DNA of 64,000 nt from an uncultured Allomuricauda sp. (GCF_947501165.1 NZ_CANMUU010000005.1:53369-117368); one strand, 5' to 3'; shown: positions 52,011 to 64,000, numbered from the stretch's first letter. Notes: generated by a model not told the origin, from the sequence alone. A program made the numbers and translations.

Positions 52011-55000
52011 ATGTTCACAAATCATACTGAAAGAGTAAATTTCGCATCCGCTAAGAACATACCGGATTATCCGGATTTCTTGGACATTCAGATTAAGTCA
52101 TTTCAAGACTTTTTTCAACTTGAGACCAAATCTGACGAAAGGGGAAATGAAGGGCTCTACAACACCTTCATGGAAAATTTTCCAATCACCGATACCAGAA
52201 ACCAGTTTGTACTGGAATTCTTGGATTATTTCATAGATCCACCTAGATACTCCATCCAAGAATGTATCGAAAGAGGACTTACCTATAGCGTTCCTTTAAA
52301 GGCGCGTCTAAAATTGTATTGTACCGATCCGGAGCATGAGGATTTTGAAACTATAGTACAAGACGTTTACTTGGGTACAATACCTTATATGACACCTAGT
52401 GGCACATTTGTTATCAATGGAGCTGAACGTGTTGTGGTCTCTCAGTTACACAGGTCTCCAGGGGTATTCTTCGGACAATCGTTCCATGCCAATGGAACTA
52501 AATTGTATTCAGCTAGGGTAATTCCTTTCAAAGGGTCTTGGATTGAATTTGCTACAGATATCAATGGAGTGATGTACGCCTACATTGATAGAAAGAAAAA
52601 ATTACCTGTAACCACACTTTTCCGTGCTATTGGATTTGAACGTGACAAGGACATTTTGGAGATTTTTGACCTTTCTGAAGAAATCAAAGTATCTAAAGCA
52701 GGACTTAAAAAGGTGTTGGGTCGTAAATTGGCCGCAAGGGTATTGAACACATGGCACGAGGATTTTGTGGATGAAGATACAGGGGAGGTTGTTTCCATAG
52801 AAAGAAACGAAATCATCCTTGATCGAGATACTATTCTCGAAAAAGAGCATGTAGATGAAATTTTGGATGCTGATGTTAAAACCATTCTGCTTCACAAAGA
52901 GAATAGTTCGCAATCGGATTATGCCATCATCTACAACACCTTGCAAAAGGACCCTACCAACTCTGAAAAAGAAGCGGTAGAGCACATATACAGACAATTG
53001 CGTAACGCAGAACCACCTGATGAAGAAACCGCTCGCGGTATCATCGATAAGTTGTTCTTCTCGGACCAACGATACAATTTAGGTGAGGTAGGTCGTTACC
53101 GGATGAATAAAAAATTACAGCTGGATATTGGAATGGACAAGCAGGTCTTGACCAAAGAAGATATCATTACCATTATCAAATATTTGATTGAGTTGATCAA
53201 CTCCAAAGCGGAGATTGATGATATCGATCACTTGTCAAACCGTCGCGTAAGAACCGTTGGAGAACAATTGTCTTCTCAGTTTGGAGTAGGTTTGGCACGT
53301 ATGGCACGTACCATTCGTGAGCGTATGAATGTTCGTGATAATGAGGTCTTTACCCCAATTGATTTGATCAACGCGAAGACCTTGTCTTCGGTAATCAACT
53401 CATTCTTTGGTACCAATCAGTTGTCTCAGTTTATGGATCAAACAAATCCATTGGCAGAGATTACACATAAAAGAAGACTATCCGCTCTTGGACCTGGAGG
53501 TCTTTCCCGTGAAAGAGCAGGTTTTGAGGTTCGTGATGTACACTACACACACTACGGAAGACTTTGTCCAATTGAAACTCCTGAAGGACCAAACATTGGA
53601 TTGATATCTTCCTTGGGTGTATTTGCCAAGGTGAACCCAATGGGCTTCTTGGAAACACCCTATAGAAAAGTAGATGACGGAAAGGTAAATACCAAAGAAT
53701 TTACCTACTTGAGTGCAGAGGAAGAAGAAGGAATGAAAATAGCTCAGGCTAACATTCCAATGAAAGAGGACGGAACCATTGATTCAGAAAAAGTAATTGC
53801 TCGTGAAGAAGGTGATTTCCCAGTGGTTGATCCAAGTGAAGTAAATTATACGGACGTTGCGCCAAATCAAATTGCTTCCATTTCAGCTTCTTTAATTCCT
53901 TTCTTGGAACATGATGATGCGAACCGTGCTTTAATGGGATCAAACATGATGCGTCAAGCGGTACCATTATTACGCCCTGATTCTCCAATTGTAGGTACTG
54001 GACTGGAAAGACAGGTTGCTACAGACTCTAGGGTTTTGATTAATGCTGAAGGTGACGGCGTAGTGGAATATGTCGATGCTCAGAAAATCACAATCAAATA
54101 CTCAAGAAGCGAGCAGGAAAAACTGGTGAGTTTTGAAGAAGATTCCAAGACGTATAACTTGGTTAAATTCCGAAAAACAAATCAAGGTACCTCTATCAAC
54201 TTGAAGCCTATCGTAAGAAAAGGGGACAAAGTGAAAAAAGGAGAGGTGCTTTGTGAAGGATATGCTACGCAAGCCGGAGAATTGGCTTTGGGTCGAAACA
54301 TGAAGGTGGCCTTTATGCCTTGGAAAGGGTATAACTTTGAGGATGCCATCGTGATTTCTGAAAAAGTAGTTCGTGAAGATATCTTTACATCCATTCACAT
54401 TGATGAATATGCATTGGAGGTTAGAGATACTAAACTAGGTGCTGAAGAATTGACCAATGATATTCCTAATGTATCCGAAGAGGCTACAAAAGACTTGGAT
54501 GAATATGGTATGATTCGTATTGGTGCAGAAGTGAAGCCTGGAGATATTCTTATCGGTAAGATTACTCCAAAAGGTGAATCTGACCCAACTCCGGAAGAAA
54601 AATTACTTCGTGCCATATTTGGAGATAAAGCAGGAGATGTAAAAGATGCTTCCTTGAAAGCTTCACCATCATTACGTGGTGTGGTTATCGATAAGAAGTT
54701 GTTCTCTCGTTCCATTAAAGATAAGCGCAAGCGTTCTGAAGATAAAGAAGCCATTTCCCGATTGGAAATGGATTACGAAGTGAAATTCCAACAATTGAAA
54801 GATGTTTTGGTAGAAAAACTCTTTGGATTGATCAGCGGAAAAACTTCGCAAGGTGTAATGAACGATTTGGGAGAAGAAGTACTTCCAAAAGGAAAGAAAT
54901 ACACCATCAAAATGCTAAACTCTGTTGACGATTTTGCGCACTTGGTTAGCGGTAGTTGGACTACGGATGATGCTACAAATACTTTGGTGGCAGACTTGTT

Positions 55001-55820
55001 GCACAACTACAAAATCAAACTGAATGATATTCAAGGAAACTTGAGAAGGGACAAATTCACCATTTCTGTGGGGGATGAACTTCCGGCAGGTATCATGAAG
55101 TTGGCCAAGGTATACATCGCCAAAAAGCGTAAGCTAAAAGTAGGTGATAAGATGGCAGGTCGTCACGGTAACAAAGGTATCGTAGCACGCATTGTACGTC
55201 AAGAAGATATGCCTTTCTTAGAAGACGGAACACCGGTGGATATCGTATTGAATCCGCTTGGGGTACCTTCTCGTATGAACATTGGTCAGATTTACGAAAC
55301 TGTATTGGGTTGGGCCGGCTTAAAGCTGGGTAGAAAGTATGGTACACCAATTTTTGATGGTGCCACGCTTGACCAAATCAATGCTTTGACTGATGAGGCA
55401 GGCGTACCACGTTTTGGACACACCCATCTTTATGACGGTGGAACAGGACAACGTTTTGACCAAGCAGCAACTGTAGGAGTTATCTACATGTTGAAACTAG
55501 GTCACATGGTGGACGATAAAATGCACGCCAGGTCTATAGGACCATACTCATTGATTACGCAACAACCTTTGGGCGGTAAAGCCCAGTTTGGTGGTCAGCG
55601 ATTTGGTGAGATGGAGGTATGGGCATTGGAAGCCTATGGTGCTTCTTCCACATTACGTGAAATCTTGACCGTGAAGTCGGATGACGTTATCGGAAGAGCC
55701 AAGACCTATGAGTCCATCGTAAAAGGTGAGACTATGCCAGAACCTGGATTGCCAGAATCTTTCAACGTATTGATGCACGAACTTAAAGGTTTGGGCTTGG
55801 ATATCCGTTTGGAAGAGTAG
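52011..55820 (+). CDS. rpoB: DNA-directed RNA polymerase subunit beta
   Basis: A 1269-residue catalytic subunit. The rifampicin-pocket region ([36 protein letters not shown]) and the conserved [11 protein letters not shown] and [24 protein letters not shown] motifs are intact. The ATG at 52011 is chosen; an in-frame TTG one codon earlier (52008) is less likely. It has a 127-base gap upstream with the leaky terminator. Confidence 0.98.
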   Translation: MFTNHTERVNFASAKNIPDYPDFLDIQIKSFQDFFQLETKSDERGNEGLYNTFMENFPITDTRNQFVLEFLDYFIDPPRYSIQECIERGLTYSVPLKARLKLYCTDPEHEDFETIVQDVYLGTIPYMTPSGTFVINGAERVVVSQLHRSPGVFFGQSFHANGTKLYSARVIPFKGSWIEFATDINGVMYAYIDRKKKLPVTTLFRAIGFERDKDILEIFDLSEEIKVSKAGLKKVLGRKLAARVLNTWHEDFVDEDTGEVVSIERNEIILDRDTILEKEHVDEILDADVKTILLHKENSSQSDYAIIYNTLQKDPTNSEKEAVEHIYRQLRNAEPPDEETARGIIDKLFFSDQRYNLGEVGRYRMNKKLQLDIGMDKQVLTKEDIITIIKYLIELINSKAEIDDIDHLSNRRVRTVGEQLSSQFGVGLARMARTIRERMNVRDNEVFTPIDLINAKTLSSVINSFFGTNQLSQFMDQTNPLAEITHKRRLSALGPGGLSRERAGFEVRDVHYTHYGRLCPIETPEGPNIGLISSLGVFAKVNPMGFLETPYRKVDDGKVNTKEFTYLSAEEEEGMKIAQANIPMKEDGTIDSEKVIAREEGDFPVVDPSEVNYTDVAPNQIASISASLIPFLEHDDANRALMGSNMMRQAVPLLRPDSPIVGTGLERQVATDSRVLINAEGDGVVEYVDAQKITIKYSRSEQEKLVSFEEDSKTYNLVKFRKTNQGTSINLKPIVRKGDKVKKGEVLCEGYATQAGELALGRNMKVAFMPWKGYNFEDAIVISEKVVREDIFTSIHIDEYALEVRDTKLGAEELTNDIPNVSEEATKDLDEYGMIRIGAEVKPGDILIGKITPKGESDPTPEEKLLRAIFGDKAGDVKDASLKASPSLRGVVIDKKLFSRSIKDKRKRSEDKEAISRLEMDYEVKFQQLKDVLVEKLFGLISGKTSQGVMNDLGEEVLPKGKKYTIKMLNSVDDFAHLVSGSWTTDDATNTLVADLLHNYKIKLNDIQGNLRRDKFTISVGDELPAGIMKLAKVYIAKKRKLKVGDKMAGRHGNKGIVARIVRQEDMPFLEDGTPVDIVLNPLGVPSRMNIGQIYETVLGWAGLKLGRKYGTPIFDGATLDQINALTDEAGVPRFGHTHLYDGGTGQRFDQAATVGVIYMLKLGHMVDDKMHARSIGPYSLITQQPLGGKAQFGGQRFGEMEVWALEAYGASSTLREILTVKSDDVIGRAKTYESIVKGETMPEPGLPESFNVLMHELKGLGLDIRLEE

Positions 55821-55864
55821 AATTAACAAAATAGCATTTTAATCATAATTATCGCAATAGCATT

Positions 55865-58800
55865 ATGGCTAGATTAAAAGATAACAACGCACCAAAAAGG
55901 TTTGATAAAATTTCCATCGGATTGGCTTCTCCAGAGTCAATTTTGGCAGAATCCCGGGGGGAAGTATTAAAACCTGAGACCATTAACTATAGAACGCACA
56001 AGCCAGAGCGTGATGGATTGTTCTGTGAGCGTATTTTTGGTCCTGTAAAGGATTACGAATGTGCCTGTGGGAAGTATAAAAGAATCCGTTACCGCGGTAT
56101 TGTTTGTGACCGTTGTGGTGTTGAAGTAACGGAGAAAAAGGTGCGTAGGGACCGTGTTGGACATATCAACCTTGTGGTGCCTGTGGCGCACATCTGGTAT
56201 TTCCGTTCGCTTCCCAACAAAATAGGATACCTTTTAGGTTTACCTTCCAAGAAGTTGGATATGATCATATACTACGAAAGATATGTGGTCATCCAGCCGG
56301 GTATTGCCAAAGGTCCAGAAGGTGAGGAAATCAATAAAATGGATTTCTTGACCGAAGAAGAGTATTTGAACATCTTGGAATCCATTCCAACCGAAAATCA
56401 ATATTTAGAGGACACTGACCCTAACAAATTCATTGCGAAAATGGGTGCTGAGTGTTTGATTGATTTGTTGGGTAGAATTGATTTGGAGCAACTGTCTTAC
56501 GAGTTGAGACACAAGGCCAACACAGAAACTTCCAAGCAACGTAAAACTGAGGCATTAAAGCGTCTGCAGGTTGTGGAAGCCTTCCGTGAGTCCCAAGGAA
56601 ACCGTGAGAATCTTCCAGAGTGGATGATCATGAAGGTGGTTCCGGTTATTCCACCGGAATTACGTCCATTGGTTCCTTTGGATGGTGGTCGTTTTGCTAC
56701 TTCTGATTTGAACGATTTATACCGTAGGGTAATTATTCGTAACAACCGTTTGAAGCGATTGATGGAAATCAAAGCTCCAGAAGTAATCCTTCGTAACGAA
56801 AAAAGGATGCTTCAAGAAGCTGTGGATTCCCTTTTCGACAATACAAGAAAAGCATCTGCGGTAAAAACAGAATCGAACAGACCATTAAAATCCCTTTCGG
56901 ATTCCTTGAAAGGTAAACAAGGTCGTTTCCGTCAAAACTTGCTCGGTAAGCGTGTGGATTATTCAGCACGTTCCGTAATTGTTGTTGGACCGGAAATGAA
57001 ATTGTACGAATGTGGTCTTCCTAAAGATATGGCCGCCGAGCTGTACAAGCCCTTCGTTATCCGTAAGTTGATAGAAAGAGGAATTGTAAAGACAGTAAAA
57101 TCTGCCAAAAAGATAATAGACAAGAAAGAGCCCGTAGTTTGGGATATCTTGGAAAATGTGCTTAAAGGACACCCAGTTCTTTTGAACCGTGCTCCCACAT
57201 TGCACCGTTTGGGAATCCAGGCGTTCCAACCTAAACTTATTGAAGGTAAAGCAATTCGTTTGCACCCATTGGCATGTACCGCATTTAACGCGGATTTCGA
57301 TGGGGATCAAATGGCAGTTCACCTTCCATTGGGACCAGAGGCTATTTTGGAAGCACAACTATTGATGTTGGCATCCCAGAATATCTTGAACCCAGCTAAC
57401 GGTTCACCGATTACCGTTCCATCACAGGATATGGTATTGGGTCTATATTATATGACCAAAGAAAGAAAGTCTACGCCTGAGATACCTATCAAAGGTGAAG
57501 GATTGACTTTTTATTCTGATGAAGAGGTGGTTATTGCCTTTAATGAAGGTAAAGTGGACTTGAACGCGAGTATCAAGGTACGTGTTAAGGATTTCAATGC
57601 TGAAGGAGAGTTGGTTCCTCAGATTATTGAGACTACAACTGGTAGAGTGTTATTCAACAGTGTTGTTCCAGAACAAGCAGGATACATTAACCAAGTTCTT
57701 AATAAGAAAGCCCTTCGAAATATTATTGGTGATATTTTGGCGGTAACAGACGTTCCTGCTACTGCTGATTTCTTGGATAAAATAAAGACCATGGGATATG
57801 AATTCGCCTTCAAAGGTGGATTATCCTTTAGTTTAGGGGATATTATTATTCCAGCAGAGAAGCATGAAATGATCGCTGACGCCAACGGACAAGTTGATGG
57901 TATCATGATGAACTATAACATGGGTCTTATCACCAACAACGAACGTTACAATCAGGTGATTGATGTTTGGACGTCAACCAATGCTATGTTAACCGAATTG
58001 GCCATGAAGCGAATTCGTGAAGATCAGCAAGGATTCAACTCGGTATATATGATGCTGGATTCTGGTGCAAGGGGTTCCAAAGAGCAGATTCGTCAGCTGA
58101 CCGGTATGCGTGGATTGATGGCAAAACCGAAAAAATCGACTGCTGGTGGTGGTGAGATTATCGAAAACCCGATTCTTTCCAACTTTAAGGAAGGACTATC
58201 GATTTTGGAATACTTTATCTCTACGCACGGTGCACGTAAAGGTTTGGCGGATACCGCTTTGAAAACTGCGGATGCGGGATACTTGACACGTCGTTTGGTG
58301 GACGTTTCTCAAGACGTAATCATCAATATTGAAGATTGTGGTACGCTACGTGGTATCGAGGTTGAGGCCTTAAAGAAGAATGAAGAAGTAGTGGAAACAC
58401 TAGGAGAGAGAATTCTGGGTCGAGTTTCCTTACACGATGTATACAATCCGTTGACTGAGGAATTATTACTTTCTGCAGGTCAAGAGATTTCAGAAGCAGA
58501 TGTTAAGCGAGTAAACGCCGCTCCAATTGAGAAAATTGAAGTACGTTCTGCATTGACCTGTGAGGCTCCAAAAGGAATTTGTGCCAAATGTTACGGTAGA
58601 AACCTAGCGACCAACAAAATGGTTCAGCGTGGTGAAGCGGTAGGTGTTGTTGCTGCCCAATCTATTGGAGAGCCTGGAACACAGTTGACCTTGAGAACGT
58701 TCCACGTTGGAGGTATTGCAGGTAACATCTCTGAGGATAACAAATTAGAAGCCAAGTTTGAAGGTGTAGCTGAAATAGAGGATTTGAGAACTGTTGTAGG

Positions 58801-60163
58801 TGAAAACAGCGATGGTGAAAAGGCCAATATCGTTATTTCCCGTACTTCTGAAATCAAGATAGTGGATACCAACACAGGTATTACCTTGAGCACAAATAAC
58901 ATACCTTATGGTTCTCAGTTGTTCGTTAAGAACGGTGCTAAGATTAAAAGTGGTGATGTTATTTGTCAGTGGGATCCCTATAATGGTGTTATTGTATCTG
59001 AGTTTACAGGACAAATTGCTTACGAGAATATTGAGCAAGGCGTTACGTATCAGGTAGAGATAGATGAGCAGACTGGTTTCCAAGAGAAAGTAATTTCTGA
59101 ATCTAGAAACAAGAAACTCATTCCAACACTTTTGATTAAAGACGGTAAAGGAGAAACATTACGTTCCTACAACTTACCCGTTGGATCACATATCATGGTG
59201 AATGACGGGGATAAAATCAAGGAAGGAAAGATTCTTGTGAAGATTCCACGTAAATCTGCCAAGGCAGGGGACATTACAGGTGGTCTTCCAAGGGTGACCG
59301 AGCTTTTCGAAGCACGTAACCCTTCAAACCCAGCTGTAGTTTCTGAGATTGACGGTGTGGTTTCCTTCGGAAAAATCAAAAGAGGTAATCGTGAGATTAT
59401 CATTGAGTCCAAGACAGGTGAAATCAAAAAGTACTTGGTTAAGCTTTCCAACCAAATCTTGGTTCAGGAAAATGACTATGTACGTGCCGGTATGCCATTG
59501 TCTGATGGATCTATTACTCCGGAGGATATTTTGGCTATCAAAGGACCATCTGCGGTACAGCAATACTTAGTGAATGAGGTACAGGAAGTATATCGTTTAC
59601 AAGGTGTGAAAATCAATGACAAGCACTTTGAAGTAGTAGTACGTCAAATGATGCGTAAAGTGCGGATTGAAGATTCAGGAGATACCACTTTCTTGGAGAA
59701 CCAATTGGTACACAAAGATGATTTCATTCGCGAAAACGATGAGATTTTCGGTAAGAAAGTCATTGAAGATGCAGGAGAATCCGAAAACTTGAAAGCAGGT
59801 CAAATTGTTACTGCTCGTGAATTAAGGGATGAAAATTCCATTTTACGAAGAGAGGACAAAAACTTGGTTACAGCCCGGGATGCAGTAGCAGCTACAGCAA
59901 CTCCTATATTACAAGGAATCACGCGTGCTTCATTGCAGACCAAATCCTTTATCTCTGCAGCTTCTTTCCAAGAAACAACCAAAGTATTGAACGAAGCTGC
60001 CGTTAACGGTAAGGTAGATTCTTTGGAAGGATTGAAAGAGAATGTAATTGTTGGACATAAGATTCCAGCAGGTACAGGTATGAGGGATTATGATAGCATC
60101 ATTGTTGGCTCTAAAGAAGAGTACGATGAAATCATGGCCCGAAAAGAGGAATTCAAATTCTAA
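55865..60163 (+). CDS. rpoC: DNA-directed RNA polymerase subunit beta'
   Basis: A 1432-residue catalytic subunit. The N-terminal zinc ribbon is at about 66-90 ([20 protein letters not shown]), the catalytic [12 protein letters not shown] motif with three Mg-binding Asp near 475-486, and the trigger loop and bridge helix regions around [20 protein letters not shown]. It forms a unit with rpoB, 44 bases upstream. A terminator follows. Confidence 0.98.
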   Translation: MARLKDNNAPKRFDKISIGLASPESILAESRGEVLKPETINYRTHKPERDGLFCERIFGPVKDYECACGKYKRIRYRGIVCDRCGVEVTEKKVRRDRVGHINLVVPVAHIWYFRSLPNKIGYLLGLPSKKLDMIIYYERYVVIQPGIAKGPEGEEINKMDFLTEEEYLNILESIPTENQYLEDTDPNKFIAKMGAECLIDLLGRIDLEQLSYELRHKANTETSKQRKTEALKRLQVVEAFRESQGNRENLPEWMIMKVVPVIPPELRPLVPLDGGRFATSDLNDLYRRVIIRNNRLKRLMEIKAPEVILRNEKRMLQEAVDSLFDNTRKASAVKTESNRPLKSLSDSLKGKQGRFRQNLLGKRVDYSARSVIVVGPEMKLYECGLPKDMAAELYKPFVIRKLIERGIVKTVKSAKKIIDKKEPVVWDILENVLKGHPVLLNRAPTLHRLGIQAFQPKLIEGKAIRLHPLACTAFNADFDGDQMAVHLPLGPEAILEAQLLMLASQNILNPANGSPITVPSQDMVLGLYYMTKERKSTPEIPIKGEGLTFYSDEEVVIAFNEGKVDLNASIKVRVKDFNAEGELVPQIIETTTGRVLFNSVVPEQAGYINQVLNKKALRNIIGDILAVTDVPATADFLDKIKTMGYEFAFKGGLSFSLGDIIIPAEKHEMIADANGQVDGIMMNYNMGLITNNERYNQVIDVWTSTNAMLTELAMKRIREDQQGFNSVYMMLDSGARGSKEQIRQLTGMRGLMAKPKKSTAGGGEIIENPILSNFKEGLSILEYFISTHGARKGLADTALKTADAGYLTRRLVDVSQDVIINIEDCGTLRGIEVEALKKNEEVVETLGERILGRVSLHDVYNPLTEELLLSAGQEISEADVKRVNAAPIEKIEVRSALTCEAPKGICAKCYGRNLATNKMVQRGEAVGVVAAQSIGEPGTQLTLRTFHVGGIAGNISEDNKLEAKFEGVAEIEDLRTVVGENSDGEKANIVISRTSEIKIVDTNTGITLSTNNIPYGSQLFVKNGAKIKSGDVICQWDPYNGVIVSEFTGQIAYENIEQGVTYQVEIDEQTGFQEKVISESRNKKLIPTLLIKDGKGETLRSYNLPVGSHIMVNDGDKIKEGKILVKIPRKSAKAGDITGGLPRVTELFEARNPSNPAVVSEIDGVVSFGKIKRGNREIIIESKTGEIKKYLVKLSNQILVQENDYVRAGMPLSDGSITPEDILAIKGPSAVQQYLVNEVQEVYRLQGVKINDKHFEVVVRQMMRKVRIEDSGDTTFLENQLVHKDDFIRENDEIFGKKVIEDAGESENLKAGQIVTARELRDENSILRREDKNLVTARDAVAATATPILQGITRASLQTKSFISAASFQETTKVLNEAAVNGKVDSLEGLKENVIVGHKIPAGTGMRDYDSIIVGSKEEYDEIMARKEEFKF

Positions 60164-60171
60164 ATCAATAC

Positions 60172-60206
60172 AAACCCTGGCTAAATCGGTCAGGGTTTTC
60201 TTTTTT
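60172..60206 (+). terminator. terminator after rpoC
   Basis: AAACCCTG (60172-60179) pairs with CAGGGTTT (60191-60198), loop 11 bases, then TCTTTTTT. It ends the tRNA-tuf-rpoC region. Confidence 0.88.
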
Positions 60207-60225
60207 ACAATAAATTAAAAATAAG

Positions 60226-60543
60226 ATGGCTGATAACAATCAGAATCAAAATCAAAAACAAATCAATATAGAGTTGGATGAAAAAATGGCGGAAGGAATC
60301 TACTCCAACTTAGCTATTATCAATCACTCCGTCTCAGAGTTTGTGGTTGATTTTATAAGTATGATGCCTGGGGCTCCCAAAGCAAAGGTTAAAAGTAGAA
60401 TTGTGCTGACACCACAGCATGCCAAAAAGTTTCTAAAAGCCTTGAATGACAATGTAGCCCGTTTTGAAAAGGCACATGGAACTATAAAAGATTATGAGCA
60501 ACCTCCCATTCCATTGAATTTTGGTCCTACGGGAGAAGCATAA
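60226..60543 (+). CDS. DUF3467-family protein
   Basis: A 105-residue protein with the DUF3467 pattern: INIELDEKMAEGIYSNLAIINHSVSEFVVDFISMMPGAPKAKVKSRIVLTPQHAKKFLKAL. It is widely conserved after rpoC in Bacteroidota; its function is unknown. The N-terminus is Asn/Gln-rich (NNQNQNQNQKQ). It has its own terminator. Confidence 0.9.
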   Translation: MADNNQNQNQKQINIELDEKMAEGIYSNLAIINHSVSEFVVDFISMMPGAPKAKVKSRIVLTPQHAKKFLKALNDNVARFEKAHGTIKDYEQPPIPLNFGPTGEA

Positions 60544-60577
60544 AAAAAAGCCTGAACATTTGTTCAGGCTTTTTTTT
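60542..60577. terminator. bidirectional terminator after DUF3467 and the membrane gene
   Basis: GCCTGAAC (60550-60557) pairs with GTTCAGGC (60562-60569), with seven A on the left and eight T on the right, so it can end transcription from both converging genes. Confidence 0.9.
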
Positions 60578-60594
60578 ACTGTGTTAAACTCGGT

Positions 60595-61026
60595 TTAACC
60601 CAGCCAACCTTTCTGAATCCCTTTTTTGGAGAAAAGAATAAGGTAAACTCCTATTATAACTACGATAATTGGCATAAAATAAGCAGATGGACCAAAAGCT
60701 TCGGTAGCATTTGAAATAAACAACCAACTTATAAATTGTGCAACAGCTGCAATCAACGACAATGTAAAAAGAGGTTTTGCCCATTTTTTACGAAGAAGTA
60801 AACCTAATGATCCAAGAATCCCAGAAAACACGGCAATAGCGAAGGCCGCGGTAGCCCATGTTGGAATGCTTTCAAACGCTTCGCGCTGTACCTGGTTTAG
60901 CGGTTCCAGCATAGCTTCTTTGTTATAAGCTTGGTTTAAGTAGTTAAAGACCCCCATTGCATTCCATAAGAAGGCGATAACACTTACCACCCAAAACCAT
61001 ATGGGTGGCTTTGTAGAGTATGTCAT
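60595..61026 (-). CDS. small integral membrane protein of unknown function
   Basis: A 143-residue protein with four predicted transmembrane helices (about 8-28, 52-72, 79-99 and 112-132). No catalytic motif. A polar loop (NQAYNKEAMLEPLNQVQREAFESIPT) lies between helices 1 and 2. It resembles small unannotated membrane proteins common in Bacteroidota; I do not recognise a named family. Confidence 0.65.
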   Translation of the reverse strand: MTYSTKPPIWFWVVSVIAFLWNAMGVFNYLNQAYNKEAMLEPLNQVQREAFESIPTWATAAFAIAVFSGILGSLGLLLRKKWAKPLFTLSLIAAVAQFISWLFISNATEAFGPSAYFMPIIVVIIGVYLILFSKKGIQKGWLG

Positions 61027-61121
61027 AATATTGATTTTTATTGGTTTATAATGAGGAAGTTACAAAAAATGAAACATCTCAAGTTTGAACCAAAAAAAGG
61101 ATGGGAACCTGAAAAAAGGAT

Positions 61122-62717
61122 TTAGTCTGAATCCTTCTCCGAAGTAAACCTAAGCCGCACTGAAGGATATTTTTGTTGTGTCATCTGCAACGAAAATTGG
61201 GAATCAGCCAAAAAAACGAGCTGTCCACGTTTATCCTTAGCCAAAAATTTTTGTTTAATCCGTTTAAATTCCTTGAATTCCTCATTTGATTCATCTTCGG
61301 GATCTACCCAACACGCCTTATATACGGGAAAGTTCTCATAGGAACACTTCGCTCCATATTCATGCTCCAATCGATACTGGATGACTTCATACTGTAATGC
61401 GCCAACTGTTCCAATAATTTTTCTTCCATTCAATTCCAAAGTAAACAATTGCGCAACCCCTTCATCCATCAACTGGTCAATACCTTTGTTGAGCTGCTTG
61501 GCTTTCATGGGGTCAGCATTGTTGATATAGCGAAAGTGTTCTGGCGAAAAACTTGGTATGCCTTTATAGTTAAGCTTTTCTCCACTGGTCAAAGTATCAC
61601 CAATTTTAAAATTCCCAGTATCGTGCAACCCTACAATGTCCCCTGGGAAAGAGACATCAACAATCTCTTTTTTCTCGGCAAAAAAAGCATTGGGGCTGGA
61701 AAATTTTAGTTTCTTATCATGACGGACATGTAAATAGGGTTTGTTCCTTTCAAAAGTACCAGAAACTATTTTGATAAAGGCCAGCCTGTCCCTATGCTTG
61801 GGGTCCATATTGGCATGTATTTTAAATACAAAACCAGAGAAGTCTTTTTCCGAAGCGTCTACCAAGCGCTCCTCTGCCATTTTTGCCCTAGGAGAAGGAG
61901 CTATTTGAATAAAGCAATCCAGCAATTCCCGTACACCAAAATTATTCAAGGCAGAGCCGAAGAAAACGGGTTGTTGCTCACCCTTCAAATAGGCTTCTTG
62001 GTCAAACGCAGGATATACGCCACTAACCAATTCAAGATTGTCCCGAAGTTCACTAGCGGCAGATTCACCAATAATAGTTTCAAGTTCAGAGCTCTCTAAA
62101 TCATCAAATGCAATGGTTTCTTCAATATTCTGCTTACTGTTTCCACTAAATAGGTTGATGTTTTTTTCAAAGATGTTGTATATACCTTTAAAATCATACC
62201 CCATCCCAATGGGAAAACTTAAAGGTGTCACAGAAAGGCCTAATTTTTGCTCTACTTCGTCCAACAAATCAAATGCGTCTTTTCCCTCACGATCTAGCTT
62301 GTTAATAAAGACAATCATGGGAATATTGCGCATTCTGCATACCTGAACCAATTTTTCAGTTTGTTCCTCTACACCTTTGGCCACATCAATGACCACAATT
62401 ACGCTGTCCACCGCGGTCAAGGTCCTAAAGGTATCTTCCGCAAAATCTTTGTGCCCTGGAGTGTCCAGTATATTGATTTTCTTGTCTCTGTAAATAAAAG
62501 CGAGCACGGAAGTAGCTACAGAAATACCTCGCTGCCGTTCTATCTCCATAAAATCACTGGTGGCAGATTTCTTGATTTTGTTATTCTTCACCGCACCTGC
62601 TTCTTGGATGGCCCCACCAAACAATAGTAATTTTTCGGTTAAGGTAGTTTTACCAGCATCAGGATGCGATATAATTCCAAAAGTCCTTCTACGTTCTATT
62701 TCAGTGCTAAAATCCAT
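61122..62717 (-). CDS. prfC: peptide chain release factor 3
   Basis: A 531-residue GTPase that recycles RF1/RF2 after termination. P-loop HPDAGKTTLTEKLL (about 18-31), switch RQRGISVATSV, G3 DTPGHKDFAEDT, G4 NKLDREG, then EF-G-like domains II and III. Length is typical. A minus-strand -7 box lies 14 bases upstream of the ATG. Confidence 0.97.
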   Translation of the reverse strand: MDFSTEIERRRTFGIISHPDAGKTTLTEKLLLFGGAIQEAGAVKNNKIKKSATSDFMEIERQRGISVATSVLAFIYRDKKINILDTPGHKDFAEDTFRTLTAVDSVIVVIDVAKGVEEQTEKLVQVCRMRNIPMIVFINKLDREGKDAFDLLDEVEQKLGLSVTPLSFPIGMGYDFKGIYNIFEKNINLFSGNSKQNIEETIAFDDLESSELETIIGESAASELRDNLELVSGVYPAFDQEAYLKGEQQPVFFGSALNNFGVRELLDCFIQIAPSPRAKMAEERLVDASEKDFSGFVFKIHANMDPKHRDRLAFIKIVSGTFERNKPYLHVRHDKKLKFSSPNAFFAEKKEIVDVSFPGDIVGLHDTGNFKIGDTLTSGEKLNYKGIPSFSPEHFRYINNADPMKAKQLNKGIDQLMDEGVAQLFTLELNGRKIIGTVGALQYEVIQYRLEHEYGAKCSYENFPVYKACWVDPEDESNEEFKEFKRIKQKFLAKDKRGQLVFLADSQFSLQMTQQKYPSVRLRFTSEKDSD

Positions 62718-63104
62718 GCAAAAAATTTCGGCAAAAATAAGATAAATGTAGCTATTGCCTCATAAAAATCTGTGATTGGAAAACTGTTGAAAGAATGGAG
62801 AAAAAAAACAATTCAAAACCTTTTTTTTAAGAAAAAGTGAGGTATTTTTCCATATCGTAAACAAGCTCTTTTTCGATTCTAAAAATCCAAAATTAGATTG
62901 AGTACGTATCCATATATGTGGTAGCTAATATTGTGTAAATGACACTTTATCGATTAAAGTAGGTGAAAACTCTCAAATGCTTTAATTATGTCATTCGGTT
63001 TAAACCGATTAGTAGAATACCACAACAAAGGAGTGGAATGCCCCAATTCTTATTCCAATAGTTAACCTCAAGCCATGGTGATTAGTTGACCAAAACTGTC
63101 ATTT
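62718..63104. other. intergenic region between prfC and the TSP3-repeat gene
   Basis: 387 bases, AT-rich, with no supported gene. Besides the prfC promoter it has a perfect 14-base palindrome TCGGTTTAAACCGA (62995-63008) and a CTTTA/TAAAG inverted pair near 62945-62959. No TAnnTTTG box was found for the plus-strand gene. Confidence 0.4.
62732..62739 (-). promoter_or_regulatory. -7 box of the prfC promoter
   Basis: The minus strand reads TATTTTTG, a full TAnnTTTG match, 14 bases before the prfC ATG. Confidence 0.52.
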
Positions 63105-64000
63105 ATGGAAAAAATTACTTTCTTAAGGTTTAAGAAAAGAGGCATACATATCCTAATTTTATCGGTTAGCCTTCTCACGTATTTTTCAGTTACTTCCTTT
63201 AAAGCACACAATTCTTCCACGATAAATTCGGTTTCACTTTCATCCGTTGATACGGATGGGGATGGGGTTCCGGACAGTCATGATATGGATGATGATGGTG
63301 ACGGAATTCTGGATATTGTTGAAAAGGGGAAAGATACGGATGGCGATGGTATCCCAAATAAAAGGGATATAGATTCGGATAATGATGGGATTTTAGACAA
63401 TGTTGAAGCGCAATCTTCTAAGGCCTACATACCGCCTTCAGGTTATGATATAGATGGAAATGGATTGGATGATGCCTATGAAGTTACTCCAGGAAGTTGC
63501 AATGGTCTTACCCCGGTCGACACTGATTATGACCATGTACCTGACTATTTGGACATTGATTCAGATAACGATGGAATTCTGGATAATGTAGAAGCACAAA
63601 CCACAAAAGACTTTCAGGCACCTTGTGGAACTGATAGTGACAGAAATGGATTGGACGACCACTACGAAAGCTGCCCAGGCGGTGGAGAAGGTATTACACC
63701 TGTAGATACGGATAGTGACCATCATCCTGATTTCAGGGATATCGATTCTGACAATGATGGGATACTGGATAATGTGGAAGCGCAAAAGGTAAAAAAATTC
63801 CAAGCTCCTTGTGGAGTGGACAGTGATGGAAACGGATTGGATGATCATTATGAATCGTATCCAGGTGCAGGGGAAGGATTGACGCCTATTAATAGTGATA
63901 CGGATCATCAACCAAACTTTAGAGACATCGACAGCGACGACGACGGTATCCCGGACAATGTTGAGGCTCAGCCCACCAGCGGCTATGTGCCCCCAACGGG
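63105..64000 (+). CDS. secreted thrombospondin type 3 repeat protein, N-terminal part
   Basis: An open frame from ATG 63105 to the window end, about 298 codons and incomplete. A signal peptide (about residues 1-34, [21 protein letters not shown]) is followed by TSP3-like calcium-binding Asp runs such as [33 protein letters not shown] and [13 protein letters not shown]. From position 63372 (residue 90) a 62-residue unit repeats. Such proteins in Flavobacteria often end in an OmpA or type IX secretion/gliding-associated C-terminal domain, not visible here. Likely a cell-surface protein. Confidence 0.85.
   Translation, partial: MEKITFLRFKKRGIHILILSVSLLTYFSVTSFKAHNSSTINSVSLSSVDTDGDGVPDSHDMDDDGDGILDIVEKGKDTDGDGIPNKRDIDSDNDGILDNVEAQSSKAYIPPSGYDIDGNGLDDAYEVTPGSCNGLTPVDTDYDHVPDYLDIDSDNDGILDNVEAQTTKDFQAPCGTDSDRNGLDDHYESCPGGGEGITPVDTDSDHHPDFRDIDSDNDGILDNVEAQKVKKFQAPCGVDSDGNGLDDHYESYPGAGEGLTPINSDTDHQPNFRDIDSDDDGIPDNVEAQPTSGYVPPT
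63372..64000 (+). repeat. 186-bp tandem repeats encoding [14 protein letters not shown] units
   Basis: The DxDSDNDGxLDNVEAQ motif begins at 63372, 63558, 63744 and 63930, exactly 186 bases (62 codons) apart. Between them sit variable stretches with PCGxDSDxNGLDDxYES and a PDxxDID tail. The copies are alike but not identical, so this is a diverged tandem array. Confidence 0.85.

Noticed and set aside
62995..63008. perfect 14-base palindrome TCGGTTTAAACCGA
   Set aside because: A 14-base palindrome is expected a few times by chance in 64 kb, and no regulator or second copy supports it; noted only in the gap description.
63561..63911. minus-strand open frame of 116 codons inside the TSP3-repeat gene
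   Set aside because: It mirrors the repetitive plus-strand codons (GAT/GAC runs give Ile/Val-rich antisense) and has no start context or family pattern.

Overview
The window is a chromosomal segment of a member of the Bacteroidota, almost certainly a marine-type Flavobacteriaceae. Evidence: moderately AT-rich DNA; SusC/SusD outer-membrane pairs; many lipoproteins with a Cys lipobox; several promoter-like TAnnTTTG boxes (the Bacteroidota -7 element) close to start codons; few Shine-Dalgarno sequences apart from a perfect one before rpsU; and family-specific genes (DUF2851, DUF3467, PASTA-rluD-coaD-ddl block). The genus cannot be fixed from sequence alone.

Layout. 1-8.3 kb: start of rsfS, birA, pyrE with an SRPBCC gene, a divergent Nudix gene, an exported M14 peptidase, a PAS histidine kinase/response regulator pair, coaD and ddl. 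8.3-17.1 kb: PASTA protein and rluD, yaaA, a uracil-DNA-glycosylase-like protein, PEP carboxylase, an exported M20 dipeptidase and an orphan membrane histidine kinase. 17.1-24.0 kb: a complete trp operon (trpEGDCFBA, minus strand) preceded by a classical-looking attenuator: a short leader peptide with three consecutive Trp codons, a rho-independent terminator, and a competing pairing. Palindromic interspersed repeats sit in four gaps of this operon, and one lies in frame inside trpF. 24.0-29.4 kb: a repeat-rich lipoprotein, a MarR-nitroreductase-YceI operon with an operator over its promoter, two thioredoxin-fold proteins and a rhodanese. 29.4-38.7 kb: a five-gene minus-strand locus (M14 peptidase, SusC, SusD, lipoprotein D-aminoacylase, lipoprotein glutamate/aspartate racemase homologue) that looks like an envelope system for taking up and converting D-amino-acid-containing peptides or N-acyl-D-amino acids. 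38.9-46.9 kb: DUF2851, PspC, K+ channel, Na+/alanine symporter, helix-hairpin-helix protein, acyl-CoA dehydrogenase, rpsU, xerC, hpf. 46.9-60.2 kb: the conserved tRNA-tuf-secE-nusG-rplKAJL-rpoBC cluster. 60.2-64 kb: DUF3467, a small membrane protein, prfC, and the start of a calcium-binding thrombospondin-type-3 repeat protein with 186-bp periodicity that runs off the window.

Most of the window is housekeeping. The parts that stand out are the trp leader and its repeats (including a repeat translated inside trpF) and the D-amino-acid SusCD locus. Assignments rest on motif recognition by eye; no database search was run.
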